DNA of 64,000 bases from Steroidobacter denitrificans (GTDB taxonomy: Bacteria > Pseudomonadota > Gammaproteobacteria > Steroidobacterales > Steroidobacteraceae): the NCBI RefSeq assembly GCF_001579945.1, contig NZ_CP011971.1:3284030-3348029 (forward strand). The letters run 5' to 3'. This document shows positions 42,692-51,804 of this stretch, in pieces. Position 1 is the first letter of the stretch, and each line of letters starts with the position of its first letter. A model generated the notes under the pieces. It saw only the letters and a program-made list of their open reading frames with translations, searched no databases and was not told the origin of the DNA. Both the position numbers and the translations under genes were made by a program.

Positions 42692-44478
42692 TCGACCGCT
42701 CCGTCGGCGTCATGTGCCGTTCGATACACAATCATCACCGGCAAGGCTCCGATCTTGGCAAGCAGCGGGGCAAAGCGATCGCGCAGCTGTGCTCGAGCGG
42801 AGACGCCCAGGATCAGCATCTGCTCGGGCAGTTCGCCCAGACGATGCTGCAGTTCCTCGGCGGCCTCGCCGAAGCGCAGTTCCGTACGCATGTCCAGGCC
42901 ATGCACGGACTGCGCCTCGGAACGCGCATCCAGCAGCGTGCGCACTCCCAGAGGACGCTGCGCTTCACCCGCTCCTTCCGGAAGAATGCCCACATACACC
43001 GCTTCCGCGGCGACGTGCCGCAGCAGGCTGGCGGCGACCGCGAGCGTGGAGCGGCGGGCGGCATCGTCCGCCCAGTGAATCAACACGCGCTGCGGCGGTA
43101 TCGCCTGGGACGGCATCACCAGAACTTCGGCAGCGCCGTTGCCGAGCAGCCATTCGATCTGCGCGGCCTGCTGCGGATGCGAGCCGATCACCGCGACGCC
43201 TGCGATAGGCTCGGCGAGCACCTGGCTGCAACTCTGCAGCATGGGCATTACGCGCTTCGCAATGCGCGTCTTCATGCGGCCCGCCAGTTCGACCAGGAAC
43301 GGATGTGCCGCCAACCGCCCGGCGGTTGCCTCGTCCGCTGCACATACCGTGTAGCTCGACAGCGGTGTCGGCAACAAATGGATACGACGCACACCGATCG
43401 CGACCGACTGGCCCAGCACCGCCGGGAACAGCCGCTGCTCGTGCTGGGTGCGCGTCACGTCCAGGAATGCAGCCTGTGACTGAACATCCTGGGTAGTCGC
43501 ATTCGCGATCTGCAGATCCGTGGTATTGCAGGTCATGCGTATACGCAGTCGCTCGTAGGCGCCGGTGAACACCTGTTCTTCGATGACGCCGCTGGCGATG
43601 CAGCTGGTGTGTAAATTATCGCGTGTGGGTGCAAGCTCCACTTCCTCGGGCCGCAATACCGCGACGACCTCGTGTTCGCGGCCGCCTTCCGGCTTGTCGG
43701 CATCGCGTATACCTGCGGGTGCGGCATTGAAGCGGATACCCTGGGAAGTCTGGCGCGCCAGCAGCAGGTTCGCCGCACCCAGAAAGGTGGCCACGAAACG
43801 CGTGGCGGGGCGTGCGTACAGTTCATCCGGCTTGCCGCTCTCCAACAATCGGCCGAGGTTCATCACGCCGATGCGATCGGCCAGCGCAAAAGCCTCTTCC
43901 TGGTCATGCGTAACCAGGACGGTGGTGATATTCAGCTCGCGCTGCACCTGGCGAATCGTGCGCCGCAGTTCCTCGCGGATCTTCGCATCCAGAGCGCCGA
44001 ACGGCTCGTCCAGCAGCAACACCGGCGGTTTGTGCGCCAGCGCGCGGGCGACGGCCACGCGTTGCTGCTGCCCTCCCGACAATTGGGTCGGCAGACGATC
44101 GTCCATCCCCTCCAGGGCCACCAGCCGCAACAGCTCCCGGCGTCGGGCACGCCTTTCGGCAGCTTTGACATGGCGTACGCGCAAGGCGAACTCGATGTTC
44201 TCGCCGACCGTCATGTGCCGGAACAAGGCATAATTCTGGAAAACCAGCCCGACACCTCGCTGGCGGGCCGATACGCGAGTGACGTCGTTGCCATGCAATG
44301 CAATACGGCCGTGATCGATCCCGGTCAGGCCGGCGATGGATCGCAACAGGGTGCTCTTGCCGCTGCCGCTGGGGCCCAGCAGCACATAGAATTCACCCTC
44401 GGTGACTTCCAGTGAAACATCGTTGACGACCGGCGAGCCCTGATATCGCTTGGTGATTTGATCGAGGGTGATTGACAT
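42688..44478 (-). CDS. cysA: CysA ATPase fused to a C-terminal USP-like domain
   Basis: A 596-residue protein. Residues 1-235 are a CysA-type ABC ATPase: Walker [10 protein letters not shown] (35-43), signature [15 protein letters not shown], Walker [13 protein letters not shown], and the switch His in [14 protein letters not shown]-like regulatory region extends to about 385. CysA proteins normally end near residue 350-370; here about 210 more residues follow. They read like two alpha/beta units of the universal stress protein type ([18 protein letters not shown], then [22 protein letters not shown] ending ALPVMIVYR). The extra domain's role is unknown. It is first in cysA-sbp-cysT-cysW-kinase-regulator, unlike the usual cysA-last order. 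Confidence 0.9.
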   Translation of the reverse strand: MSITLDQITKRYQGSPVVNDVSLEVTEGEFYVLLGPSGSGKSTLLRSIAGLTGIDHGRIALHGNDVTRVSARQRGVGLVFQNYALFRHMTVGENIEFALRVRHVKAAERRARRRELLRLVALEGMDDRLPTQLSGGQQQRVAVARALAHKPPVLLLDEPFGALDAKIREELRRTIRQVQRELNITTVLVTHDQEEAFALADRIGVMNLGRLLESGKPDELYARPATRFVATFLGAANLLLARQTSQGIRFNAAPAGIRDADKPEGGREHEVVAVLRPEEVELAPTRDNLHTSCIASGVIEEQVFTGAYERLRIRMTCNTTDLQIANATTQDVQSQAAFLDVTRTQHEQRLFPAVLGQSVAIGVRRIHLLPTPLSSYTVCAADEATAGRLAAHPFLVELAGRMKTRIAKRVMPMLQSCSQVLAEPIAGVAVIGSHPQQAAQIEWLLGNGAAEVLVMPSQAIPPQRVLIHWADDAARRSTLAVAASLLRHVAAEAVYVGILPEGAGEAQRPLGVRTLLDARSEAQSVHGLDMRTELRFGEAAEELQHRLGELPEQMLILGVSARAQLRDRFAPLLAKIGALPVMIVYRTAHDADGAVE

Positions 44479-44661
44479 GGTCTGTTACCAGCAGGCTCCG
44501 GGCGTCGTCGATGTTCTGCCGCAGGAGCAATCCGCCCTGAACACGGAATTATTCCCTGAACTGTTCGAGCAGCCCCATCCGGCACTGCAAGGAAGGTGCA
44601 GATTACCCGTCCAGCGGTGATAAGGTCGGTATTATCGAGGTTATAAAGTGGTTATCCGTGG
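44479..44661. promoter_or_regulatory. Divergent control region between cysA and the HerA-like gene
   Basis: This 183-bp gap must carry the promoters of both the leftward sulfate-transport unit and the rightward ATPase gene. A near-palindrome GGAATTATTCC lies at 44545-44555. An AT-richer stretch with TATTAT and TATAAAG boxes lies at about 44630-44648, upstream of the rightward gene. No regulator site could be identified with confidence. Confidence 0.35.
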
Positions 44662-47184
44662 ATGATTCAGCCCACTCCTCTCCCCGCTCAGCCCTATGAA
44701 AGGCTCGGCTCGTTTTATTTGGGCCGCCAGGTCGATGCTGCCACCGGCCGGGAGCAGGCCGATCTGCTGCTGTACGATTCGCGTGATCTAACCACGCACG
44801 CCGTATGCGTCGGCATGACCGGCAGCGGCAAAACCGGCCTGTGCCTGTCGTTGCTGGAGGAGGCCGCAATCGACGGTATTCCGGCGATTGCGATCGACCC
44901 GAAGGGAGATCTCGGTAACCTGCTGCTCAGCTTTCCGGAACTGCGCGCCGAGGATTTCGCACCCTGGATCGATCCCGGCGAAGCTGCTCGCAAGGGCATG
45001 ACGCCCGCAGCGTTCGCGGAGCGGACCGCCCATGACTGGCGGCGCGGGCTGGCGGAATGGGATCAGGACGGCGAGCGCATCCGACGCCTGCACGACGCCG
45101 CAGAACTCGCGATCTACACCCCCGGCAACGAAGCCGGTCATCCCTTGTCGATTCTGCGGTCCTTCTGCGCACCGCCTGCCGAACTGCGTGCGGATGCCGG
45201 CGCATTGCGCGAGCGCATCGCCTCCAGCGTATCCAGTCTGTTGTCGCTGGCCGGCATCGACGCGGATCCGCTGCGCAGCCGCGAACATATTCTGCTCTCG
45301 ACCCTGTTCGACCGAGCCTGGAATGCCGGACGGGACCTGGATCTGCCCGCACTCATTCAGACGATCCACAAGCCCCCCTTCGACACGGTCGGCGTCTTCG
45401 ATCTGGAAACATTCTATCCGGCGAAGGATCGTCTGCAACTGGCCATGTCGATCAACAACCTGATCGCCGCGCCCGGTTTCGCCGCCTGGATGCAGGGCGA
45501 TGCGCTGGACATACAGCGGTTGCTGTTCACCCCGGCGGGCAAACCGCGCATCGCCATCATTTCCATCGCCCACCTCAACGATGCCGAGCGCATGTTCGTG
45601 GTCACCCTGTTGCTCGGGGAAATCGTCGCCTGGATGCGGCGCCAATCCGGTACGTCCAGCCTGCGCGCGCTGCTCTACATGGATGAGATTTTCGGCTATT
45701 TCCCGCCGACGGCCATGCCGCCCTCGAAACCGCCGCTGCTCACCCTGATGAAGCAGGCCCGCGCCTTCGGTCTGGGCGTGGTACTGGCCACTCAGAATCC
45801 CGTCGATCTGGATTACAAGGGTCTGTCGAACGCAGGCACCTGGTTCATCGGCCGTCTGCAGACCGAGCGCGACAAGGCGCGTCTGATCGACGGCCTGCTC
45901 GGCGCGGCAGGCGAGGGATCCGGCGGGACGCTCGAGGGTCGTCTCGACAAGCCTCGCATCGAAGGGCTGCTCGCCGGCCTCGGCAACCGGGTGTTCCTGA
46001 TGCACAATGTGCACGACGTCGCTCCCGTACTGTTTCGGACGCGCTGGGCGATGTCCTACCTGCGCGGACCCATGACCGTGCAGGAGATCGCCAGGATCAC
46101 CGCCGCACAACGATCGGCGGCCTCCGTCCGCATCGAAGCCGGATCCCGCCGCGACGCCGCGCACACACCCGCACTCGAGAGCACCGCCGCTGCCACCATT
46201 GCCGGCACCGCCCAAAAATCGCGCGAGACCTCGAAGCCCGTCATCCCCGCCGGCATCGAGGAGTATTACTTGCATGGCGCGGTATCCACATCCGCGCCTG
46301 CGCCGGAAGCCGGTGCGATTTCCGTCCCCGCCGCTCACGCTGCGCCGCCCCTTGCCGGAACCTACCAGCCGCGCATCCTGGGCGTTGCCCGCATGCATTT
46401 CGTGGACACGGCCGCGGGCGTGGACGCCTGGGAAATCCGTTCCTGGGTGGCGCCGCTCGGTGCCGACGGGCAATCCGACTGGACACAGGCCGATCACGGT
46501 ACCGATCTGCGCGACCAGCTCAGTCCCGAACCGCCCGAGGATCGCGGCCATGCGTCGGCGCCTGCCGCCTTGCTGCGGCCCCAGAATTATGTCCGCTGGC
46601 GCAAAACGCTCGCCTCCCATATCCATGCGAATTCCACCATGACCCTGTTTCGCTGTCCCCAGGCCGGCGCGAGCATGGCGGCGGGAGACGACGAAGGGGA
46701 GTTCCGGGCCCGGCTTTCGCATCTGCTGCACGAAAAACGCGACACCAAAGTCGACCGCCTGCGCAAGAAGTACGCCGCCCGGCTGACCGCCTTGGAAGAC
46801 CAGGTCCGGCGCGCGAACCAGCGCATCGAGCGCGAACGCTCGCAGCTTTCGCAGCAAAAAATGCAGACGGTGATCTCGGTCGGCACCTCGCTCGTCGGCA
46901 TGCTGCTCGGCCGCAGGAAGCTCGGTACGACGAATGCAGGGCGCATCGGCACCGCCGCGCGCAACGCCGGACGTATCGGCAAGGAAAGCGACGATGTGAA
47001 TCGCGCCGAGGAAAGCCGTGAAATACTGGAGCGGCGGCTGACCGAACTGCGCACCGAACTGGAGCAGGAAATCGATAAAATCAAGACTGAGCTCGATCCG
47101 CGGCACGCGCAAGTGCAGCGCATCGATATCAAGCCACGCAAGGCCGACATCGAGATTCTGAACCTGGCGCTGGTGTGGGTGTGA
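44662..47184 (+). CDS. HerA-like/DUF853-type ATPase with C-terminal coiled coil
   Basis: An 840-residue P-loop ATPase. Walker A is VGMTGSGKTGL (about residues 50-60), followed by AIAIDPKGDLGNLL. Walker B is ALLYMDEIFGYFP, and AFGLGVVLATQNPVDLDYKGLSNAGTWFIG is the sensor region, as in HerA/FtsK-related nucleases' ATPase partners. Residues ~480-600 are Ala/Pro-rich. The last 200 residues form a long coiled coil (RKKYAARLTALEDQVRRANQ) interrupted by a short hydrophobic VISVGTSLVGMLLGRRK. Proteins of this type occur widely without a known role. The adjacent lipoprotein gene overlaps its stop. Confidence 0.82.
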   Translation: MIQPTPLPAQPYERLGSFYLGRQVDAATGREQADLLLYDSRDLTTHAVCVGMTGSGKTGLCLSLLEEAAIDGIPAIAIDPKGDLGNLLLSFPELRAEDFAPWIDPGEAARKGMTPAAFAERTAHDWRRGLAEWDQDGERIRRLHDAAELAIYTPGNEAGHPLSILRSFCAPPAELRADAGALRERIASSVSSLLSLAGIDADPLRSREHILLSTLFDRAWNAGRDLDLPALIQTIHKPPFDTVGVFDLETFYPAKDRLQLAMSINNLIAAPGFAAWMQGDALDIQRLLFTPAGKPRIAIISIAHLNDAERMFVVTLLLGEIVAWMRRQSGTSSLRALLYMDEIFGYFPPTAMPPSKPPLLTLMKQARAFGLGVVLATQNPVDLDYKGLSNAGTWFIGRLQTERDKARLIDGLLGAAGEGSGGTLEGRLDKPRIEGLLAGLGNRVFLMHNVHDVAPVLFRTRWAMSYLRGPMTVQEIARITAAQRSAASVRIEAGSRRDAAHTPALESTAAATIAGTAQKSRETSKPVIPAGIEEYYLHGAVSTSAPAPEAGAISVPAAHAAPPLAGTYQPRILGVARMHFVDTAAGVDAWEIRSWVAPLGADGQSDWTQADHGTDLRDQLSPEPPEDRGHASAPAALLRPQNYVRWRKTLASHIHANSTMTLFRCPQAGASMAAGDDEGEFRARLSHLLHEKRDTKVDRLRKKYAARLTALEDQVRRANQRIERERSQLSQQKMQTVISVGTSLVGMLLGRRKLGTTNAGRIGTAARNAGRIGKESDDVNRAEESREILERRLTELRTELEQEIDKIKTELDPRHAQVQRIDIKPRKADIEILNLALVWV

Positions 47185-48023
47185 CCGTGCCGGTCCGTAC
47201 GCTCGCCGCCTGGCTGTGGCTGCTGGCGGCAACGGCCTGGATCGCAGGATGCGATGCCCGCCTGACCGAACCACGGCTCGGTGCCTATCGCGCAGTGCTC
47301 GAATTGCCCGGCGGTGAAATGCCGTTCGGCCTCGAGATCACTCGAGAACGGGACCGGTATGCGCTCTATCTATCCAATGGCGAGGAACGCACGCGCATCG
47401 ACGAGGTGCAATTGACGGAACGCGAACTCATCGCCCAACTATCCAACGGTGCCGAGGCTCCTTTCGAGAATTCGACATCGTTGGCGAGCGGCAATCCACC
47501 GGCCGATTTCGCCAACACCGGTGCGCAGCACCAGCATGCGGCCGGCAGGACGGCCGGCGGCGACAGAACCTTGCGTGTGGTCATGCGCCGCAAGCGCCTG
47601 GACGGGCAGCTCATTGTGATCCAACCCGACGGCGCCCGGCAGCGCATTCCGTTCAGGGCGACGCTCGGAGAGACGCACCGCTTCTATGTGAAGTCCTCGA
47701 CCGACAACGCCGATGTCTCGGGCCACTGGGCCATGACGTTCACAAATGGCGACGGCCGCGCCATGCCTGCCCTGGCCATGCTCGTGCAAAGTCATGACCA
47801 TGTCACCGGAAACATCGAAACGTCGGACGAGTACCAATCCGTCGATGGCCAGGTACATGGGGATGAACTGCGCCTCGCCAGCTTCACCGGCGGCACCGCA
47901 CGCCTCTATCATCTTAAAGTTAACCAGGCCGGTGACCTGCAGGGCGAGTTCTGGCAGGATCTGCAGCGGCACGAGCAGATTGACGCACGGCGCGCTGCGG
48001 ACGCAACGCTGGATGACGGCTGA
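47181..48023 (+). CDS. Lipoprotein resembling the N-terminal half of redoxin-type lipoproteins
   Basis: A 280-residue protein with an N-terminal lipoprotein-type signal (TLAAWLWLLAATAWIAGC, Cys near residue 24). The rest is beta-rich: GAYRAVLELPGGEMPFGLEI, IDEVQLTERELIAQL, VSGHWAMTFTNGDG, and DEYQSVDGQVHGDELRLASFTGG. These patterns resemble the domain that precedes a thioredoxin/AhpC-type domain in some larger lipoproteins, but here the protein ends where the redoxin domain would begin (ADATLDDG). The GTG at 47181 overlaps the ATPase stop (GTGA). Function unknown; operon partner of the HerA-like gene. Confidence 0.65.
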   Translation: MTVPVRTLAAWLWLLAATAWIAGCDARLTEPRLGAYRAVLELPGGEMPFGLEITRERDRYALYLSNGEERTRIDEVQLTERELIAQLSNGAEAPFENSTSLASGNPPADFANTGAQHQHAAGRTAGGDRTLRVVMRRKRLDGQLIVIQPDGARQRIPFRATLGETHRFYVKSSTDNADVSGHWAMTFTNGDGRAMPALAMLVQSHDHVTGNIETSDEYQSVDGQVHGDELRLASFTGGTARLYHLKVNQAGDLQGEFWQDLQRHEQIDARRAADATLDDG

Positions 48024-48178
48024 GGAGAATACCGGGTGGCGCACCGGCGACAGCTGCGAACCATCTCTCGGTGCAATATCGCCGGAACCGGGGAGGATTG
48101 TCGGGCAGGATTGCGGATTGCATCGGCACGCCAGGATCGCGATGATGCGCACAGTGCGGTCCGCGGTGGTTTGTCATC

Positions 48179-48661
48179 ATGCCTTCCTTCGATATCGTCT
48201 CCGAACTCAATGCGCATGAGGTCGCCAACGCGATCGATCAGGCGAGTCGCGAAGTAGACACCCGCTTCGATTTCAAGGGCACGAATGCCCGATACGAGCT
48301 CAAGGACTTCGTCGTCACCCTGAGCGCGCCGGCGGATTTCCAGCTCAAGCAAATGATGGACATCCTCAAACTCAAGCTGGCCAAGCGCGGTGTGGACATC
48401 GCCTACATGAAGGTCGATGAACCGGTGACGACCGGCCAGACGGTGAAACAAATCGCCACCCTGCGCCAGGGCATCGATACAGAGTTCGGCAAGAAGCTGC
48501 AGCGCATGATCAAGGACTCCAAGCTGAAGGTACAGGCTGCCCTCCAGGACAAGCAGGTACGCGTCAGCGGCAAAAGCCGGGACGAACTGCAGGAAGCCAT
48601 TGCCCTGGTTCGCAGCAGCAAGCTGGACCTGCCGCTGCAATTCACGAATTTCAGGGATTGA
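48179..48661 (+). CDS. yajQ: YajQ-family nucleotide-binding protein (UPF0234)
   Basis: A 160-residue protein of the YajQ family. MPSFDIVSELNAHEVANAIDQ, TRFDFKGTNARYEL, and SKLKVQAALQDKQVRVSGK with LQFTNFRD at the end are near-invariant in the family. Members bind nucleotides or tRNA, and a Xanthomonas homologue binds cyclic di-GMP and affects transcription. It stands alone with a 155-bp upstream gap. Two tandem ferredoxin-like domains are expected. Confidence 0.94.
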   Translation: MPSFDIVSELNAHEVANAIDQASREVDTRFDFKGTNARYELKDFVVTLSAPADFQLKQMMDILKLKLAKRGVDIAYMKVDEPVTTGQTVKQIATLRQGIDTEFGKKLQRMIKDSKLKVQAALQDKQVRVSGKSRDELQEAIALVRSSKLDLPLQFTNFRD

Positions 48662-48887
48662 ACAGGCTGAAAGGATTGAGCGGGCGGTACCGCCGCGCAG
48701 TCACCCATTCGACGATTCACGCAACCTGAAGAGAAACCCGCGCCGGTGCCGGGACGGCTCGTGCGAAGCCTGCTGCCGAAACCGGGTTCATGCGCAGGAT
48801 CCGGCCTGCGGAGATTTGCTAGGATGACACCATCATGCACTTGCGCCAGACACGCAGCAGGGCCCTCCCTGGAAAAGGGTTGCAGCC

Positions 48888-49778
48888 GTGAATCTGCGCG
48901 ACCTGCGTTATTTCGTTGCACTTGCCGATACGCGCCACTTCGGCAGGGCGGCCGAGCGCTCCTTCGTCAGTCAGCCGACGCTCTCGGCGCAGATCAAGAA
49001 GCTCGAAAATCATCTCGGCGTACAGCTCGTCGAGCGCCAGCCGCGCCGTGTCACGCTTACGGACACCGGCGCCAGGATCCTGCCGCTGGCGCGGCGAATA
49101 CTGCAGGAAAGCGAAGAAATCGTATCGCTGGCGCGCAATGAGCACGATCCTCTGTCGGGCAAGATCAATGTCGGACTGATACCGACGATCGGACCCTACC
49201 TCCTACCCCTGGTGGTTCGTAAACTGCGCAAGCGGCTGCCGCAGCTGCAGTTGATGCTTTACGAATACCAGACCCAACCGTTACTGGAAAAGCTGCGCTG
49301 TGGCGACATCGAACTCGGCATCCTTGCCCTGCCCGTAGCGCCGGACGGCCTGGAGATCCGCGGGTTGTACACCGAGTCGTTCCACGCGGCCCTGCCGAGC
49401 GGCAGCCCGCTGGCGAAAAAAACCTCGATCAAGCTCGACGATCTGATCGGCGAAAACCTGCTGCTGCTCGAGGATGGCCATTGCCTGCGAGATCAGGCGC
49501 TCGAGGTCTGCAATCGCATCGACATCAAGGAAAGCGGCGACTACCGGGCCACGAGCCTGGAAACCCTGCGCCAAATGGTCGCCGCAGGCCTGGGTGTGAC
49601 CTTGCTGCCGGAACTCGCCGCGCGCGGACCTTTCGGCTCCGGCCATGGCCTGATCGTCCGGCCTTTTGCCCGTCCCAGCCCATCGCGCACCGTCGGTGCC
49701 GTCTGGCGCCGCAGCAGCACACGACAGACGGCGATCGAAGCCGTCTGCGATATCATTCGCACAAGCATGGATTCATGA
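48888..49778 (+). CDS. oxyR: Peroxide-sensing LysR-type regulator OxyR
   Basis: A 296-residue LysR-type regulator. The N-terminal HTH begins MNLRDLRYFVALADTRHFGRAA. In the effector domain the redox pair is present: the peroxidatic Cys in LEDGHCLRDQALEVC and a second Cys nine residues later, as Cys199/Cys208 of E. coli OxyR. It therefore should form the regulatory disulfide on H2O2. No katG/ahpC target lies next to it; downstream genes encode a copper protein and a hydrolase. Its stop overlaps the next start (ATGA). Confidence 0.93.
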   Translation: MNLRDLRYFVALADTRHFGRAAERSFVSQPTLSAQIKKLENHLGVQLVERQPRRVTLTDTGARILPLARRILQESEEIVSLARNEHDPLSGKINVGLIPTIGPYLLPLVVRKLRKRLPQLQLMLYEYQTQPLLEKLRCGDIELGILALPVAPDGLEIRGLYTESFHAALPSGSPLAKKTSIKLDDLIGENLLLLEDGHCLRDQALEVCNRIDIKESGDYRATSLETLRQMVAAGLGVTLLPELAARGPFGSGHGLIVRPFARPSPSRTVGAVWRRSSTRQTAIEAVCDIIRTSMDS

Positions 49779-50344
49779 TGCAGCTCCAGCGCCGTATGTC
49801 GGCAGTGAATCCCAGGCGTTCGCGCTTCCTTCGTACCCGCGGCCGCGCCTGGACTCTGATCGCGGCCGGTGTCGCCGGCATCCTGGCGGCGATATCGATG
49901 CCGGGCTGTCATGCAGGATACGATGATGAGACCAGGATCCTGAATCCGCGAACGACGGCAACGCCGCCCGATACTGTAGTGGCCGCAGCCTACATGGACA
50001 TAGTATCTGCACACGGTGACCGGCTCACCGGCGCCAGCACGCCGGCTGCCGAGCGCGTCGAGATCCATGACAGCCGACTGCATAACGGCGTGGCGAGAAT
50101 GCGCCCGGTGCAGGATGTCGAACTGGCATCCGGACGACGCTTTGTATTCGAGCCCGGCGGCATGCACTTCATGATCGTCGGCCTGAAGCAGCCTCTGGCG
50201 GCGAATACGCGGATTCCTTTCATCCTGCATTTCGAACACGCCGGCGACATATCCGTCGAACTGGTCGTATCGGCAGCAGGCGCCGGTGCCGTCCCACATA
50301 CGCACGGCGATTCTCACTCGCCAAGCGCCGGACACTCGCATTGA
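49775..50344 (+). CDS. PCuAC-type periplasmic copper chaperone
   Basis: A 189-residue exported protein. A basic N-terminus and hydrophobic segment (WTLIAAGVAGILAAISMPGC) could act as a signal peptide or lipoprotein signal. The DUF461/PCuAC copper site is clear: VEIHDSRLHNGVARMRPV supplies His and Met, and EPGGMHFMIVGLKQPL a second His/Met cluster. The tail is His-rich (HTHGDSHSPSAGHSH). PCuAC proteins hand Cu(I) to cytochrome oxidase. It overlaps oxyR by ATGA. Confidence 0.88.
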   Translation: MMQLQRRMSAVNPRRSRFLRTRGRAWTLIAAGVAGILAAISMPGCHAGYDDETRILNPRTTATPPDTVVAAAYMDIVSAHGDRLTGASTPAAERVEIHDSRLHNGVARMRPVQDVELASGRRFVFEPGGMHFMIVGLKQPLAANTRIPFILHFEHAGDISVELVVSAAGAGAVPHTHGDSHSPSAGHSH

Positions 50345-50367
50345 GCGGTGGATCGGATGATGTTGCC

Positions 50368-51699
50368 ATGCCGCTGAGCGACGATTCACCGGGTCCCGGA
50401 GATCTGCACGAGGACCAGATCGTCGCCTCGCTGCGCTCCGGCGCCCACGCCGCGTTGCTATGCGCCTACTTCGGAGAACCCGAATATCATGAGCTGTGCC
50501 GGCTGGCGAAGTTGGCCGCTGCGCACTACGACCCAGGCGGTACGCAGGTATTCGTGCTGCCCGGCATCATGGGTTCACGGCTGGGGACGACATGCGATGC
50601 GATGCCGAGCCTGCTGTGGTTGAACCCCGCCGCCATCTCGCAGGGCGAACTGCTGCAACTGGCCATGCCGGGCCCGCGCTCGATACGCGCACTCGGTGTG
50701 ATGCTGCCGGGTTACCTGAAGCTCAAGCTGTCGCTGGAGATCGCAGGTTTTCGAACGGTCTTTCACTCCTTCGACTGGCGCTGCGACCTGGACCGGCTCG
50801 CGCGCGAATTCATCCACGTCGTCGAGACCGCCGCCGCTCCGGCTTTCGTCGTCGGCCATAGCATGGGTGGTCTCGTAGCACGCTGCGCGCTCGCCTACGA
50901 TCGTCATATGAAAATCGCGAAACTCATACAGATCGGGGCGCCCAACGAAGGTTCCTTCGCGCCGATCCAGGCTCTGCGAGCCGCCTATCCGACAGTCCGC
51001 AAGATCGCTGCTCTGGATCGGTACCACTCCGCCGAGGAACTGGCGCGGCGCGTATTTCTCACCCTGCCCGGGCTGTATCAGATGCTGCCGTCGGCGCAAA
51101 ATGCCGCTCAGCCGGATTTTTTCGATCCCGGCAGCTGGCCCAGGGATGCGCTGCCGCCGGATACCCAACTACTCGCGCACGCACGCCGGCGCCTGGCGTC
51201 TCTGCCTCCGGCCGATGAGCGCTGCATGGCCATCGTCGGCGTGAACCAACCCACCGTCGTTTCGGCTGCGGTGGTCCCGGCATCGGCCGGACAAGCCGAA
51301 GGCTTCGAGTACGCCATTCGCCCCGACGGTGACGGCACCGTACCCTCGTCCCGAGCCCTGTGGAAGGGTGCACGAACCTGGTTCGTCGAGGAAATGCACG
51401 GTGCGTTGACCACTAACGACGATGTCATCGCGACGGTCGCGGACCTGCTGGGCACAGGCCGCTGCGGCCGGCTCGGCACGCAGCCCCCTCCACAAAGCGG
51501 CGACGCCACCCGATACACCAGCGATCGGGAACTGCGCCGGGAGATCGCCCACAAGGTAAACTGGGATGATTTGTCGCCTGACACTCGCCGCCGCATCCTC
51601 GAGCCGGTCGTTTCAGCGGAGTTCCGGGCACCGGCTCAAGCGGGGTCCGGTCCGGGTATTTCCTTGGAAATGGATGACGGGATCACACCTGCGGAATGA
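50368..51699 (+). CDS. Alpha/beta-hydrolase of the LCAT/lipase type
   Basis: A protein of about 443 residues. FVLPGIMGSRLG is the oxyanion/lid region typical of lecithin-cholesterol acyltransferase-like and PGAP1-like lipases, and the nucleophile elbow is FVVGHSMGGLVAR. A candidate acidic residue is in IRPDGDGTVPSSRAL, and a His in VEEMHGALTTND completes the triad. There is no signal peptide, so action is probably cytoplasmic. The substrate is unknown. A TTG at 50341 overlapping the previous stop is an alternative start; the ATG at 50368 is the conservative choice. Confidence 0.8.
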   Translation: MPLSDDSPGPGDLHEDQIVASLRSGAHAALLCAYFGEPEYHELCRLAKLAAAHYDPGGTQVFVLPGIMGSRLGTTCDAMPSLLWLNPAAISQGELLQLAMPGPRSIRALGVMLPGYLKLKLSLEIAGFRTVFHSFDWRCDLDRLAREFIHVVETAAAPAFVVGHSMGGLVARCALAYDRHMKIAKLIQIGAPNEGSFAPIQALRAAYPTVRKIAALDRYHSAEELARRVFLTLPGLYQMLPSAQNAAQPDFFDPGSWPRDALPPDTQLLAHARRRLASLPPADERCMAIVGVNQPTVVSAAVVPASAGQAEGFEYAIRPDGDGTVPSSRALWKGARTWFVEEMHGALTTNDDVIATVADLLGTGRCGRLGTQPPPQSGDATRYTSDRELRREIAHKVNWDDLSPDTRRRILEPVVSAEFRAPAQAGSGPGISLEMDDGITPAE

Positions 51700-51765
51700 T
51701 TGACGAGGCGCAAACGACGCCGCTTCCCCATTTCCGCAACTAGGTATACGCTTGGCAGGCTGAGG

Positions 51766-51795
51766 TCAGTGTCGCACTGGGTTTCTCAGTGTCGC
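51766..51795 (+). promoter_or_regulatory. Direct repeats upstream of the 2-oxoacid oxidoreductase genes
   Basis: TCAGTGTCGC occurs at 51766-51775 and 51786-51795, a 20-bp period equal to two helical turns. The pair ends 9 bases before the chosen start of the FAD protein. Such spacing suits a dimeric regulator bound on one DNA face. It could also be fortuitous, since alternative starts lie further downstream. Confidence 0.35.
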
Positions 51796-51804
51796 GGCGG
51801 ATCG

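Noticed and set aside
44788-47274. Very long open frame on the minus strand opposite the HerA-like gene
   Set aside because: It mirrors a GC-rich coding region, has no recognisable domains, and the plus-strand gene has clear Walker motifs.
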